Shown here: in pieces, positions 8,567 through 17,452 of the stretch
Position numbering within the stretch: the first letter of the stretch is position 1
Layout: each line of letters starts with the position of its first letter
Origin: an uncultured Lachnospiraceae bacterium
GTDB taxonomy: Bacteria; Bacillota; Clostridia; Lachnospirales; Lachnospiraceae
NCBI GenBank assembly: GCA_910587295.1
Contig: CAJULP010000068.1
Span: 100,090 to 164,089, forward strand
Direction: 5' to 3'
Length of the DNA stretch: 64,000 bases
Notes under the pieces: model-generated
Database searches by the model: none
Seen by the model: the letters and a program-made list of their open reading frames with translations, nothing else
What the model was told of the DNA's origin: nothing
Made by a program: the position numbers and the translations under genes

Positions 8567-8860
8567 TCATCTGATTAATTCCAATTTCCGCAACACAGAT
8601 ATACAATCCCTGAATCCGTATTCATAGGCTTTTAAAGCGTAAAAATCAGTATTCTTAATATGTAATGAAACAAGACCTTCCACCGCAAGGCTCTGCTGCA
8701 TATCCATGCCGGACATTTCCAGCTTCTTCATCTGTTCCCAAATCTGCCTCTGCAGACCTGCAAACCTCCCATCCTGCATCAGAATATCCTCAAGTCTTTC
8801 ATTGATAAAATATTCCGCCGCCATTTCAAACACGTCCTTTCCCATGGTTTCCTTTTTCAT
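8567..8860 (-). CDS. Hypothetical mobile-element protein
   Basis: A 97-residue, mostly helical protein without recognised motifs, of a type common in Firmicutes mobilizable elements (FEMAAEYFINERLEDIL...). The ribosome site AAAGGAG is 8-9 nt upstream. Its start lies inside the 3' end of the small gene above it (35-nt overlap), so the two are probably translated together. Function unknown. Confidence 0.65.
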   Translation of the reverse strand: MKKETMGKDVFEMAAEYFINERLEDILMQDGRFAGLQRQIWEQMKKLEMSGMDMQQSLAVEGLVSLHIKNTDFYALKAYEYGFRDCISVLRKLELIR

Positions 8861-8996
8861 TGTTTCCGCTCTCCTTTTCCTCGATTTCCTTAAGAAACAG
8901 ACCTTTTAAAAGATTCTCTGCCTGTTCCATGTTACCATGCTCTTTTAAGTCCATTATTACCAGCCTTAAGAAAGGAATACTCAGTTTGTCTCCCAT
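8826..8996 (-). CDS. Small hypothetical protein (56 aa)
   Basis: An open frame from ATG 8996: MGDKLSIPFLRLVIMDLKEH, then EQAENLLKGLFLKEIEEKE, looks like a two-helix soluble protein. It starts 7 nt after the stop of the LPD28 gene and overlaps the next gene by 35 nt. Only a weak GTTGAGT ribosome site precedes it. The tight packing and amphipathic pattern favour a real gene, but it is short. Confidence 0.5.
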   Translation of the reverse strand: MGDKLSIPFLRLVIMDLKEHGNMEQAENLLKGLFLKEIEEKESGNNEKGNHGKGRV

Positions 8997-9002
8997 GTAT
9001 TT

Positions 9003-9335
9003 TTAACTCAACCATACATAATCACTGTCATCTGTCCACAATACCTCATCACGCCCTAGCGGAAGCGGCACATCTGAGACCAGCGTACCAAAAAAATTGA
9101 CCAGAATACCCAGCTTTATCCTCACCGGCTCCATCCCACTCTCGTCATCCCCGGCTACTTCGTATAAGTACTTCCCTTCCGGGATGCTGCCCCTGTCTAT
9201 CCTCATGTCGCTGAACTCACATTCAATGCCGCATACCTTCACTCTTGAAAATCTTTCTTCACCGTATTTAAGTCTTGCCATATATGCCACCTTTCCATTT
9301 TTGTCACAAACCAAAAAGAGAAATGTCCGATGCAC
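9003..9335 (-). CDS. LPD28-domain protein
   Basis: A 110-residue protein matching the large polyvalent protein-associated domain 28 pattern: SDMRIDRGSIPEGKYLYEVAGDDESG, then LGILVNFFGTLVSDVPLPL. LPD28 proteins are carried by mobile elements of gut Firmicutes; their role is unknown. The frame can begin at GTG 9335 or at ATG 9281, which has AAAGGTGG 5 nt upstream. The longer form keeps a coding-like FLVCDKNGKVAYMARL stretch. It heads a small three-gene string with 8996 and 8860. Confidence 0.7.
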   Translation of the reverse strand: MHRTFLFLVCDKNGKVAYMARLKYGEERFSRVKVCGIECEFSDMRIDRGSIPEGKYLYEVAGDDESGMEPVRIKLGILVNFFGTLVSDVPLPLGRDEVLWTDDSDYVWLS

Positions 9336-9400
9336 AAAAACAGGACACTTCCCTTTTTAAATCAATAAACACTTATCTCACATTAACCCCCAATGACAAG

Positions 9401-9505
9401 TTAATCACCCTCCTTGAACAATGCCCAAAATTCCGAAAGCTCTATAGCCGGAACATCAGAATACTCAAAATCATTGAACTTTTCATTTTTCAATGCCACC
9501 AACAT
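9401..9505 (-). CDS. Possible 34-aa small protein
   Basis: An acidic short frame (residues include FNDFEYSDVPAIELSEFW) just downstream of the integrase stop, ending with a GGAGG motif that leads nowhere. No ribosome site precedes its ATG. It may be the tail of a deleted gene or a genuine small protein. Confidence 0.25.
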   Translation of the reverse strand: MLVALKNEKFNDFEYSDVPAIELSEFWALFKEGD

Positions 9506-9524
9506 TTTTTTGATACTTAATCGC

Positions 9525-10667
9525 TTAATCCCATCTCTTTAGACTGATTTGCTGGATAGCCTGCTCCTTTTTCTTATCAGATACATGAGTATAAATATCC
9601 ATACTGGTTGTAATTGTAGAATGACCTAATAATTCCTGAACAAGCTTTATAGAAACATCAGACTCTATTAAAATTGTAGCAAAAGTGTGCCGCAAATCGT
9701 GAAATCGGATATCAGTAATTCCATACTTATCTAAAAATTGGTGATATTTATCCATAAATGGTCTCTGAGGAAGGTAATGACCAGTTTGGTCAGCAAATAC
9801 AAATCCCTGATCTTCATATATATCTTTATATATTTCCTTTTCCGCATCCTGACGCCTTTTCTGTTCCATCAACGCCGCATATACTTCGTCCAGCATAGGA
9901 ATTGTTCGAATGCTTTTTTTAGTTTTCGGTTCTAAAACCTGATAAGTGGCACAATATCTTCCTTTTTCGTCAGGCAATTCATCTTTTACCCGGCAAAGAC
10001 TATTTCTAATGTATATTTTACGCTCCTTAAAATCCACATTCTCCCATTTCAAAGCCATAACTTCGCCCTTCCGCATTCCGGTATATACTGTTGTCACAAT
10101 AATAGGATACAGTTCTTCTTCTTTGGTTTCTTCTGTAATCTTTTTCACTTCTTCCATTGTAAGTACTGTAGCTTCAAATTTTTCTTTTTTAAGAATCGCA
10201 GTAAATGCATTGGGATTATCCGCAATCATCCTAAACTTAAATGCCCTGTCCAGCGCACCATTCAAGACCACTTCGATAGCCCGGACAGATTTACTGCTAT
10301 ATCCGTCCTTTATCTTTCCATTATAATATTGCTGCAAATCGGAAGCCTTAACGTCTTCAAGCTTAATTTTTCCCAACTGCGAACCATTTATATGTTTCCG
10401 GTAAATATCCAAATATGAGTTGTAAGTTGTAATCTTCAGATCATTCTTTTTATACTTCTGAAGGTACTCTAACACCCATTCCTGAAACATATATGATTTA
10501 TTTTTTATTGTCCTTGAATTCTGCTTCTCCTTTAACTTCTTCTTTGCCTCGGTTTGGGTCTTTCCATAAACATAATGCCGGTTATACTGTTCATCAAAAT
10601 ATGCCCCACACCATCTTCCATCCTTCCTTTTGAAAATAGTGCCTTCACCATTACTCCGCTTTCCCAT
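9525..10667 (-). CDS. Tn916-type tyrosine integrase
   Basis: A 380-residue site-specific recombinase. The N-terminal AP2-like arm-binding domain (GEGTIFKRKDGRWCGAY) is followed by a SAM-like core-binding domain and the catalytic domain. Catalytic residues are visible: Arg in TGMRKGEV, His-Leu-Arg-His in HDLRHTFA, His in LGHSTI and the nucleophilic Tyr in SMDIYTHVS. It is full length for the family. The ribosome site is AAAGGAG. An excisionase-like gene lies upstream, with a hairpin between them. It would integrate and excise the element carrying the mobilization genes; the tRNA-Leu at 13039 is a candidate target. Confidence 0.95.
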   Translation of the reverse strand: MGKRSNGEGTIFKRKDGRWCGAYFDEQYNRHYVYGKTQTEAKKKLKEKQNSRTIKNKSYMFQEWVLEYLQKYKKNDLKITTYNSYLDIYRKHINGSQLGKIKLEDVKASDLQQYYNGKIKDGYSSKSVRAIEVVLNGALDRAFKFRMIADNPNAFTAILKKEKFEATVLTMEEVKKITEETKEEELYPIIVTTVYTGMRKGEVMALKWENVDFKERKIYIRNSLCRVKDELPDEKGRYCATYQVLEPKTKKSIRTIPMLDEVYAALMEQKRRQDAEKEIYKDIYEDQGFVFADQTGHYLPQRPFMDKYHQFLDKYGITDIRFHDLRHTFATILIESDVSIKLVQELLGHSTITTSMDIYTHVSDKKKEQAIQQISLKRWD

Positions 10668-10693
10668 ATCACATTATCTCCTTTCTTGCATCA

Positions 10694-10728
10694 AAAAAGA
10701 ACTGCCCCCATTTGCAACAGTTCTTTTT
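10694..10728 (-). terminator. Hairpin between xis-like and int genes
   Basis: AAAAAGAACTG pairs with CAGTTCTTTTT around a short loop; on the minus strand a run of T follows. It can end transcription from the excisionase side or attenuate integrase expression. Confidence 0.65.
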
Positions 10729-10744
10729 CCTTTATCGATTCCAT

Positions 10745-10918
10745 TTAGGTATTCTCATTTCCATTCAGCCATTCAATAAATTTTCCTTTTGGGATAACAC
10801 GCTTTTTCCCCAATTGAAGATTGGGTATCGTTCCATTCCTTACAAGCTCATAAGTATAGCTCCTGCTAATTCCCAGCAAATCAGCAACCTCCTGAATTGA
10901 ATAAACCAGTTTTTCCAT
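10745..10918 (-). CDS. Excisionase-like HTH_17 protein
   Basis: A 57-residue DNA-binding protein: SIQEVADLLGISRSYTYELVRNGTIPNLQLGKKRVIPKGKFIEWL, the winged-helix fold of Tn916-type Xis proteins. The ATG at 10918 is preceded by GAGGTG; the ORF can be read from a GTG three codons earlier, which lies in that ribosome site. It directly precedes integrase, as in Tn916-like elements, and probably sets recombination direction. Confidence 0.85.
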   Translation of the reverse strand: MEKLVYSIQEVADLLGISRSYTYELVRNGTIPNLQLGKKRVIPKGKFIEWLNGNENT

Positions 10919-10990
10919 TGTTTCCACCTCATATATGATATTTCCAATAAATACTTTGGATTACCATTTTGTTATACTTGGTGTATTTAA

Positions 10991-12811
10991 TTATTTTTCC
11001 ATACCTTTTATTATGTATGCCGTGTCATTTTCCCCCGCTTCTGTTGAATTATTGGCTTTTTCTACTTCCAATGTAAAAGGAATTCCACAATATGTGTATA
11101 AAAAATCCATATTCTTTTTAGAAATAGGTCTATCGTCCTTCTTCAAAGACTCCATAATCGTTTTCTTCTCACGATTATCTTCCTCCACGTTTTTAACTAA
11201 TATGAGCAGGTAATCCTTAACCTCCTTTTTTAACGCAATTAATTCATTTTTGCTTATCCTGTTATCTTTTACTTCATTAAATTTTTCAAAGATTATCTTC
11301 CTGCTCTTTTCTTCCCGGCTTTGCCTAGACTCATTGACAATATCTTCTATTTCCTTATCCGATTTGTCTATCCAGCGCAACTGCTCCTTTAAAAAAGCAT
11401 CCTCCCCTTCTTCCTCGAATCTTTCTAAAATCTCATAATAATATTGCACCAGTCTCTCAATTTGATTAAAAGATAATAGATTTAAATAATACCTTCCATC
11501 ATATACGTGAAAAACAGCGTTCACGTCATTGATGTCAATCTTCTGTCTGTCAATGTCCTGCATGATTTGTTTATGCTTTCTATCTATAAACTGCTGCTCC
11601 AGAATTTGTATGCCATCCCAATTTACCGGTCCCCTCAACTCTGAGCATCTTTTTATCGGTTCCTCTAAAGCTTTCTTTGCATCCTTATAATAGTCCTCCG
11701 CAATATATTGTGCTTTTTTTAGTTTTTCAAGTCTGTTTGAAAAATGTGCCCTACTTTGCCGATAAATATACAAATCAACTTTTTTACCGTCTTTTCGTTT
11801 TCTGCCAAGCATCTGCATAAACTCTACCTCAGTATCAGCAATTAAAATAATATTTCTTAATTGAATATCTTTTAGGCTGATTCCATTATCCATAACAGAG
11901 GTGGTAATCAAAACCTTAGCAGACTGCCTATTATCTTTTTTTATATAATTGACTTCCCTTGCACTATCTTTACTAGCTTCAAAGTCCGAGGAAATCATGA
12001 CCACATTTCCATCATCTTCCTCATTTAATAATTGCCTAAATTTAACCTCCAATTCTTTTTTAAGTTTTTCACCAAAATTTATATTATCAACAAAAATCAG
12101 CCATTTCCCCTTTCCATTCATTACCAATTCAGAAATTCCATCTTCTTTATTGATAATATGCACATTGAGATGATCATAATTAGCCTGTGCCACATATTCC
12201 CATGTCTTTCCTTGACGCACTACCTGTGTTCCAATCGTATTTTTCCCATAAAATCCATAGAAATTTGTTCTCCAATATCTACGTTTCTCGTCATCTGACA
12301 TTATATATTCTTTTATATCATCAATTGTTGCCGATAAGAAAATCCTGATTTTTGATGAAAACATATCTTGCAGCCATCGAAATGATAAACCTGTATCAGT
12401 ATTATAATTAGAATCTGCAAGGAAATAATGACACTCGTCACAAACTACAAAATCATAATCGTTTGAGTTTATCCATACAGCCGAATAACCAAAAGCATGA
12501 TAAGTTCCATCTTGATAATCATATTTCACCTCAGACATCTTTATCTCTATTGTCTGATATAATTCAATCCTGATTGATTCCCTTAATCCAAATGGAAAAC
12601 TGGAAATTTCAGACTCTAACTGTTCTTTTAATATGCGTCGATTAACCAGATACAATATTCTCTTTCCCTGTTGGCTTACGTATGGCAATAAAACATGTAA
12701 AATAAAGTATGTCTTTCCAGTGCCAGTGGGTGATGAAATAAAAACCTTATCATACTTATTCCAATTCTGATATTCATCTTTAATTGCGTCTGCTACATTT
12801 TTTTCAAACAC
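10991..12811 (-). CDS. SF2 (DEAD/DEAH-like) helicase
   Basis: A 606-residue superfamily 2 helicase. Motif I is SSPTGTGKTYF, motif II is VCDECHYF, motif III is LSATID, and the second RecA domain has a motif VI-like MLGRKRKDG. The C-terminal third is charged and helical with no known domain; no nuclease motif is seen. The start is taken as GTG 12811, which sits 8 nt after AAAGGAGG; a TTG 24 nt earlier lies before that site. It stands alone between a tRNA-Leu and the xis-int pair and may serve element replication or defence. A detached restriction-type translocase is an alternative. Confidence 0.75.
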   Translation of the reverse strand: MFEKNVADAIKDEYQNWNKYDKVFISSPTGTGKTYFILHVLLPYVSQQGKRILYLVNRRILKEQLESEISSFPFGLRESIRIELYQTIEIKMSEVKYDYQDGTYHAFGYSAVWINSNDYDFVVCDECHYFLADSNYNTDTGLSFRWLQDMFSSKIRIFLSATIDDIKEYIMSDDEKRRYWRTNFYGFYGKNTIGTQVVRQGKTWEYVAQANYDHLNVHIINKEDGISELVMNGKGKWLIFVDNINFGEKLKKELEVKFRQLLNEEDDGNVVMISSDFEASKDSAREVNYIKKDNRQSAKVLITTSVMDNGISLKDIQLRNIILIADTEVEFMQMLGRKRKDGKKVDLYIYRQSRAHFSNRLEKLKKAQYIAEDYYKDAKKALEEPIKRCSELRGPVNWDGIQILEQQFIDRKHKQIMQDIDRQKIDINDVNAVFHVYDGRYYLNLLSFNQIERLVQYYYEILERFEEEGEDAFLKEQLRWIDKSDKEIEDIVNESRQSREEKSRKIIFEKFNEVKDNRISKNELIALKKEVKDYLLILVKNVEEDNREKKTIMESLKKDDRPISKKNMDFLYTYCGIPFTLEVEKANNSTEAGENDTAYIIKGMEK

Positions 12812-12840
12812 CAGTGTTTCCTCCTTTGGTCTCAACTATT

Positions 12841-12881
12841 GGAAAATGGACTTTAAATTATATTAGCATTTTCCATTTTCC
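12841..12881 (-). promoter_or_regulatory. Promoter/operator of the helicase gene
   Basis: GGAAAATGG (12841-12849) and CCATTTTCC (12873-12881) form a 9-bp inverted repeat that encloses a TATAAT box on the minus strand (12862-12857). No good -35 is seen. The arrangement suggests a repressor site. Confidence 0.4.
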
Positions 12882-13038
12882 ATTTTAATTTATAATACCA
12901 AAGTAACATATAAAATACAATCTATGCTATATTTTAAGTACTCCTTTACTTTCTGCCAGCGTTGATGTCAACACTGATGTCAAATACAAAAAACAGAGCT
13001 TCCAAAGTATCCTAAACACCTTGAAAACTCTGCCTTTA

Positions 13039-13118
13039 TGCGGATAACAGGACTTGAACCTGCACGGTCTCCCACCAGAACCTAAATCTGGCGCGTCTGC
13101 CAATTCCGCCATATCCGC
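13039..13118 (-). tRNA. tRNA-Leu (TAG)
   Basis: A class II tRNA with acceptor GCGGATA/TATCCGC, anticodon loop TTTAGGT, a short variable arm and T-loop TTCAAGT. CCA is not encoded. The AT-rich mobile region begins downstream of its 3' end, so it is a candidate attachment site for the integrase. No second copy of its 3' end was seen in the window. Confidence 0.9.
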
Positions 13119-13210
13119 TTATTTGGCCAGATTACTCCGGCCAAATCCTGACGTAAATTATCTTACCATCTCGTGCGCCCGCTGTCAACTCGTTCCTTCA
13201 AAAAGCCGCT

Positions 13211-14149
13211 TTACACGAAAGAAGCAATGCAGTATACGGCATAGATGCCAAGGAGAACGATTCCCTGCACCCTTGAAGACTTCTTCCTTATTAATATAGG
13301 AAGCACCAGGACCGCCATGACAAGCAAAGATAAAGGCATATCAACCCTTACCGTGGACTCCTCTAAGGGAATGCCCGCAACCGCTGCGGGGATACCAATC
13401 ACCAAAAGCATGTTCAACAGGTTTGCCCCGATCACATTCCCCAGGCCCACATTCCCGTAACCTTTGATCAAAGACATCACGGAAGTCATCAGCTCAGGCA
13501 ATGATGTTCCTAAGGCAATGAACGTGACCGCAATGACACGCTCCGGCACACCTACCGCTTCCGCAATCAAGATCCCGTTATCCACCAGAAGGTTTGCCCC
13601 CACAAAAAGGCATACCGCACAGACGACAAGAATCAAAATCTGCTTCCATATGGAAATTTCCCCTTCTTCATCCTTGTCTTCCTCATTGCCGCCTTCTGCC
13701 GAAGCCCTTGCAACCGTCATGCAGGCATACACGATAAAGAGCAGTAACAGCGCTATACCCGCCGGGCGTCCAAAAGCCCCTGTCAAGAACCCGCAGACGT
13801 TCATCCCCGCCAAAACCGCAAAGAAGAATACTCCGCGCCAAAGAAGGGCAGCCCTCTCCACCTGCTTGTTTGGTCGTATCGTCTGGGTCAGCCCTGCAAT
13901 CAATGCCGTATTACAAATGATCGAGCCAAAAGCATTCCCCGCCGCTATCGCCGCCGAGCCGTCAAATGCCGCCGTGGTAGATACCAGTATTTCCGGCAGT
14001 GTCGTACCAAGGCTGACGATCGTCGCCCCAACGACAATCTGGGGAATCCCGAGTTTTTTGGCGATTGCCACTGCCGCATCCACCAGCCGGTCCCCGCCTA
14101 AACAGATTAAAATAAGGCCTGCTAAAAATAAAATAACTGCTTGTACCAT
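13211..14149 (-). CDS. Calcium/sodium antiporter, CaCA family (YrbG-like)
   Basis: A 312-residue membrane antiporter with two inverted alpha-repeats: GATIVSLGTTLPEILVS (N-terminal half) and FIALGTSLPELMTSV (C-terminal half), the signature G-S/T-LPE ion-binding motifs. About ten membrane helices are separated by an acidic loop (EGGNEEDKDEEGE). It exchanges a divalent cation for Na+ or H+. The start at 14149 gives the usual short N-terminus; the longer frame reads into the riboswitch leader. The yybP-ykoY-type RNA upstream suggests that expression follows Mn2+ and that Mn2+ may be a substrate. Confidence 0.9.
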   Translation of the reverse strand: MVQAVILFLAGLILICLGGDRLVDAAVAIAKKLGIPQIVVGATIVSLGTTLPEILVSTTAAFDGSAAIAAGNAFGSIICNTALIAGLTQTIRPNKQVERAALLWRGVFFFAVLAGMNVCGFLTGAFGRPAGIALLLLFIVYACMTVARASAEGGNEEDKDEEGEISIWKQILILVVCAVCLFVGANLLVDNGILIAEAVGVPERVIAVTFIALGTSLPELMTSVMSLIKGYGNVGLGNVIGANLLNMLLVIGIPAAVAGIPLEESTVRVDMPLSLLVMAVLVLPILIRKKSSRVQGIVLLGIYAVYCIASFV

Positions 14150-14204
14150 TTTCTTCTTTCCTTTCTCCTTAAGTATTCCAATTTTAGTGCCAAAAATTCT
14201 AACG

Positions 14205-14335
14205 AACAAAAAAGACCTTTGGCACACCAGTTACGTGTGTCAAAAGTCTCGTACTTCCATAAACGGGAAGTGCCCAGCCACAGCTTACCGCCGGGGATTG
14301 TTGGCTGAACCTTTACTACTACTCCCTTTCAACTA
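14205..14335 (-). ncRNA. yybP-ykoY (Mn2+)-type riboswitch
   Basis: The minus-strand leader begins AAAGGGAGTAGTAG, has a GC-rich middle and then ACGAGACTTTT, the two conserved blocks of the yybP-ykoY class. The 3' part forms a strong stem (14235-14249 with 14213-14227) followed by six T (14212-14207), so it can act as a terminator. It lies directly before a CaCA antiporter, a common setting for this class. A covariance-model search would settle the class. Confidence 0.7.
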
Positions 14336-14444
14336 CAAAAACCTTATCAAAATTAAGGCTTCCTGTCAATGCCTATTTTCAATTTCCTGATTTTAATCGT
14401 AACGCTTCAGCCGTATTATTTCTGCCGCGGCTGAAGCATTACCT

Positions 14445-15821
14445 TTAATCCCCTATATGCCGGATCACATCCCGATTGATCCGAAACAGGAAAAACACCG
14501 TCATGGAAAGCGACACCAGCTCTGCAATGGGAAACGCCCACCACACATACTGCACTTTGCCGGACAATGAAAGCAGATACGCCGCAGGCAGTAATACCAC
14601 AAGCTGCCTTGCTATGGATATCACCATGCTGTACACTCCATTTCCAAGGGCCTGGAATAAAGACCCGCAGACGATGCAGAACCCTGCAAAAAGAAAACTG
14701 AAGCTGATCGCCCTAAGTGCCGGAACTCCAATGGAAAGCATCATTTCCGACGCATCAAAAAGCGAAAACAAAGGCGCCGGAAATAATTGGAACACCACAA
14801 AGCCCAACACCATAATCCCTATCGCATAAAAAACGCTAAGTTTTAATGTTTTGACCATCCTGTCTTTTTCCTTGGCACCATAATTATAGGCAATGATAGG
14901 CACCATACCGTTATTCAGCCCAAAAATCGGCATAAAGATAAAACTTTGCAGTTTAAAATATACACCGAAAACCGCCACCGCCGTGGAATTAAAGGAAATC
15001 AGGATCCGGTTCATCCCGTAAGTCATCACAGACCCGATAGCCTGCATGATGATAGAAGGTATCCCTACCTTATAAATCTCCCTGATCACCTTTTTATCCG
15101 GACGGAAACCTTTAAAGTTAAGTTTCACGTCCGTGTTTTTCTTTTCATTGATGATGATCGCAAAAACACCTGCGACGATCTGTCCTGCCACCGTAGCCAC
15201 CGCTGCGCCGGCTACCCCCATACGTGGAATGCCAAAGTACCCGAAAATAAAAATCGGGTCTAAGATAATATTGATGATTGCACCGGTTCCCTGAGTAACC
15301 ATGGTAAAGATAGTCTTGCCAGTTGACTGTAACAGTCGTTCGAAAATGAATTGAGTATACATCCCAAAAGAACAACAGCATATGATTGTCAGATACTGCT
15401 TCCCATACGCAATAATCTGCGCGTCCTTTGTCTGGCTTAAATAAAATGGAGTCACTGCCAAAATACCTACCACTAAAAACAACAAATAACTCACTGCCGA
15501 AAGGAACACACCGTTGACCGCTGTTCGATCCACCTTCCCGTAATCCTTTTCTCCTAATGACCTGGACAACAGAGCGTTAACACCCACCCCTGTACCGACC
15601 CCGATAGCAATCATCAGTGACTGGATAGGGAATGCCATTGACACGGCTGTCAGCGCATTTTCATCAATCCTCGAAACAAAAATACTGTCAACAATATTGT
15701 AGAGTGCCTGCACCAGCATGGATACCATCATCGGCAATGACATGCTGACCAGCAACTTATTGACCGGCATAGTACCCATCTTATTTGCCTTCCGCTCCTT
15801 TATTGCTTCCATAATAAACAT
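14445..15821 (-). CDS. MATE family efflux protein
   Basis: A 458-residue, 12-helix exporter of the DinF/NorM superfamily, with N-terminal PVNKLLVSMSLPMMVSMLVQALYN and IGVGTGVGVNALLSRSLG segments typical of MATE proteins. It would extrude organic cations or metabolites using Na+ or H+. Two starts are possible: ATG 15821 (AAAGG 5 nt before) and ATG 15812. It diverges from the response regulator at 15944 with 122 nt between them, so they may share control. Confidence 0.9.
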   Translation of the reverse strand: MFIMEAIKERKANKMGTMPVNKLLVSMSLPMMVSMLVQALYNIVDSIFVSRIDENALTAVSMAFPIQSLMIAIGVGTGVGVNALLSRSLGEKDYGKVDRTAVNGVFLSAVSYLLFLVVGILAVTPFYLSQTKDAQIIAYGKQYLTIICCCSFGMYTQFIFERLLQSTGKTIFTMVTQGTGAIINIILDPIFIFGYFGIPRMGVAGAAVATVAGQIVAGVFAIIINEKKNTDVKLNFKGFRPDKKVIREIYKVGIPSIIMQAIGSVMTYGMNRILISFNSTAVAVFGVYFKLQSFIFMPIFGLNNGMVPIIAYNYGAKEKDRMVKTLKLSVFYAIGIMVLGFVVFQLFPAPLFSLFDASEMMLSIGVPALRAISFSFLFAGFCIVCGSLFQALGNGVYSMVISIARQLVVLLPAAYLLSLSGKVQYVWWAFPIAELVSLSMTVFFLFRINRDVIRHIGD

Positions 15822-15943
15822 CCCTGCCTTTCTTAACGTATCTTTTTCTTTTCACTCGACAAACACATACTTTACCATTATACTAAATATGAAACGTATT
15901 GCAAGGAAATATTTCACGGAAATACACCTGTTGAGGAACAACC

Positions 15944-17440
15944 ATGCTGACACTTTTAATTGCTGATGACGAATACTTTATACTAGAAAGATTAAAGCAG
16001 ATCATAGATTACCAAAGCCTTGGTTACCAATTGACCGACACTGCCCAAAATGGCCGTGATGCCATGCGTATCATTGAAGAAAAGGCTCCGGATCTGGCAA
16101 TTTTAGATATTAAAATGCCCTGCCTTTCAGGACTTGATATTGCCGAGCAGATTTATACAAATAAGTGGAAAACAAAGGTGGTCATCTTAACCAGCTATGA
16201 TTACTTTGACTTTGCCCGACAGGCAATCAGCTGTCAGGTCTTTTCTTATCTCCTTAAGCCTGTAAATAAAGCAGATTTGACAGAAATCCTTACAGACGCC
16301 GCCAAATTGATCTTGGATCAAAAAGAACGGGATTCCAAACTCCTTGAATATGAGCAATTACAGACAGAATTGCGGCTGCAGCGTTTCCTGACAGCCTCCA
16401 TCCCCCAGGCCGAAAGAAAAGAATTATCTATACAACTTCCCGGCATTGATGCTGTCCGCGGGATATGCTGCCTTAAATTTGGCAGCCCGGATCACACCAG
16501 CCTGCCCCCTGGTCCTATCCGCAAAGCACTCAGAGAAATCCCCAATATACCGCCATACTTTGACATGGAGCATCAGGACAACATCATCTGTCTGCTATTT
16601 AAGGAGCGCCGGATTCCCGATTCCCTGCCCGCCTTGATCCAGCGCTGTCTTCAGGAAATTTTCCATACTTCTGTCAACATCGCCTTTTTTAATGACATTG
16701 ACTGCACTGGCTCTCTTCCCAGTGCCTACGCCAAATGTTTAAAAGGCCTGCAAAGCACCATCTTTTCCGGAGAAAATACGATAACCCATGTTTCCATAGA
16801 GCAACTGGAAGAGTTTTCTGCGCCGCTTCATTTTGACTTAAAAAGTCAATTAGTTTCAGCATTACAGAAAAAGGACTTAAGCCAGACCATATCCCTGATC
16901 CACGATGCCTTTTTCAAGCTGCGCCAGTCACCTTGTACCGACAATTTAGAAGCTCTGATCCTGGAAATATTATCTGCCGGAAAAACCGCTTCTGCCCCTG
17001 AAAGCATCTCTTACACTGCCCACAGGCTGATGGACGGTCATAATTGTGTGGAAACCTTAGAAGAATGGTGCTGCGGTTATCTGTCCAGGTCAATGGAAAG
17101 CAGCGCTTCCGACAAAACCGATTTTAACACCACAAAGATGATCATGGAAATGATTCAAGCATCTTACCCAGATACCAAATTGGACTTGCCTTACATTGCT
17201 TTAAAGATCGGCTATACCCAAAACTATATCAGCAGTATCTTTAAACGTAACACTGGGCTTACCGTTGTCCAATATATCACCCAATGCCGAATGAACGCTG
17301 CATATCTTTTGCTGACCGCACACCATATGCCCGTGAATCAGGTGTACGGGGAGGTTGGGTATTCCAACCCCTTTTACTTCAGCAAAAGATTCAAACAATA
17401 CTTTGGATATTCTCCTTCGGAATGTTCTAAAAAGAGCTAA
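15944..17440 (+). CDS. YesN-type response regulator (REC + AraC)
   Basis: A 498-residue regulator. The receiver domain has ADDE (7-10), phosphoacceptor Asp55 in AILDIKMP and Lys in LLKPVNK. A central region of about 250 residues follows. The C-terminus is an AraC DNA-binding domain with LPYIALKIGYTQNYISSIFKRNTG and VYGEVGYSNPFYFSKRFKQYFG. It converges on the RidA gene with 12 nt between stops. Its probable partner is the YesM-type kinase at the other end of the ABC/fucosidase operon (24962), as no kinase adjoins it here. It likely activates that operon. Confidence 0.9.
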   Translation: MLTLLIADDEYFILERLKQIIDYQSLGYQLTDTAQNGRDAMRIIEEKAPDLAILDIKMPCLSGLDIAEQIYTNKWKTKVVILTSYDYFDFARQAISCQVFSYLLKPVNKADLTEILTDAAKLILDQKERDSKLLEYEQLQTELRLQRFLTASIPQAERKELSIQLPGIDAVRGICCLKFGSPDHTSLPPGPIRKALREIPNIPPYFDMEHQDNIICLLFKERRIPDSLPALIQRCLQEIFHTSVNIAFFNDIDCTGSLPSAYAKCLKGLQSTIFSGENTITHVSIEQLEEFSAPLHFDLKSQLVSALQKKDLSQTISLIHDAFFKLRQSPCTDNLEALILEILSAGKTASAPESISYTAHRLMDGHNCVETLEEWCCGYLSRSMESSASDKTDFNTTKMIMEMIQASYPDTKLDLPYIALKIGYTQNYISSIFKRNTGLTVVQYITQCRMNAAYLLLTAHHMPVNQVYGEVGYSNPFYFSKRFKQYFGYSPSECSKKS

Positions 17441-17452
17441 TGACTAATCAGG

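Noticed and set aside
12927..13112. Minus-strand frame of 61 codons
   Set aside because: It is a reading through tRNA-Leu (TAG), a well-known false gene.
14150..14227. N-terminal extension of the CaCA antiporter
   Set aside because: The extra residues translate the riboswitch terminator; the family start fits ATG 14149.
13464..14390. Long plus-strand open frame (308 codons)
   Set aside because: It is antisense to the CaCA antiporter and its riboswitch, shows no family features and no ribosome site.
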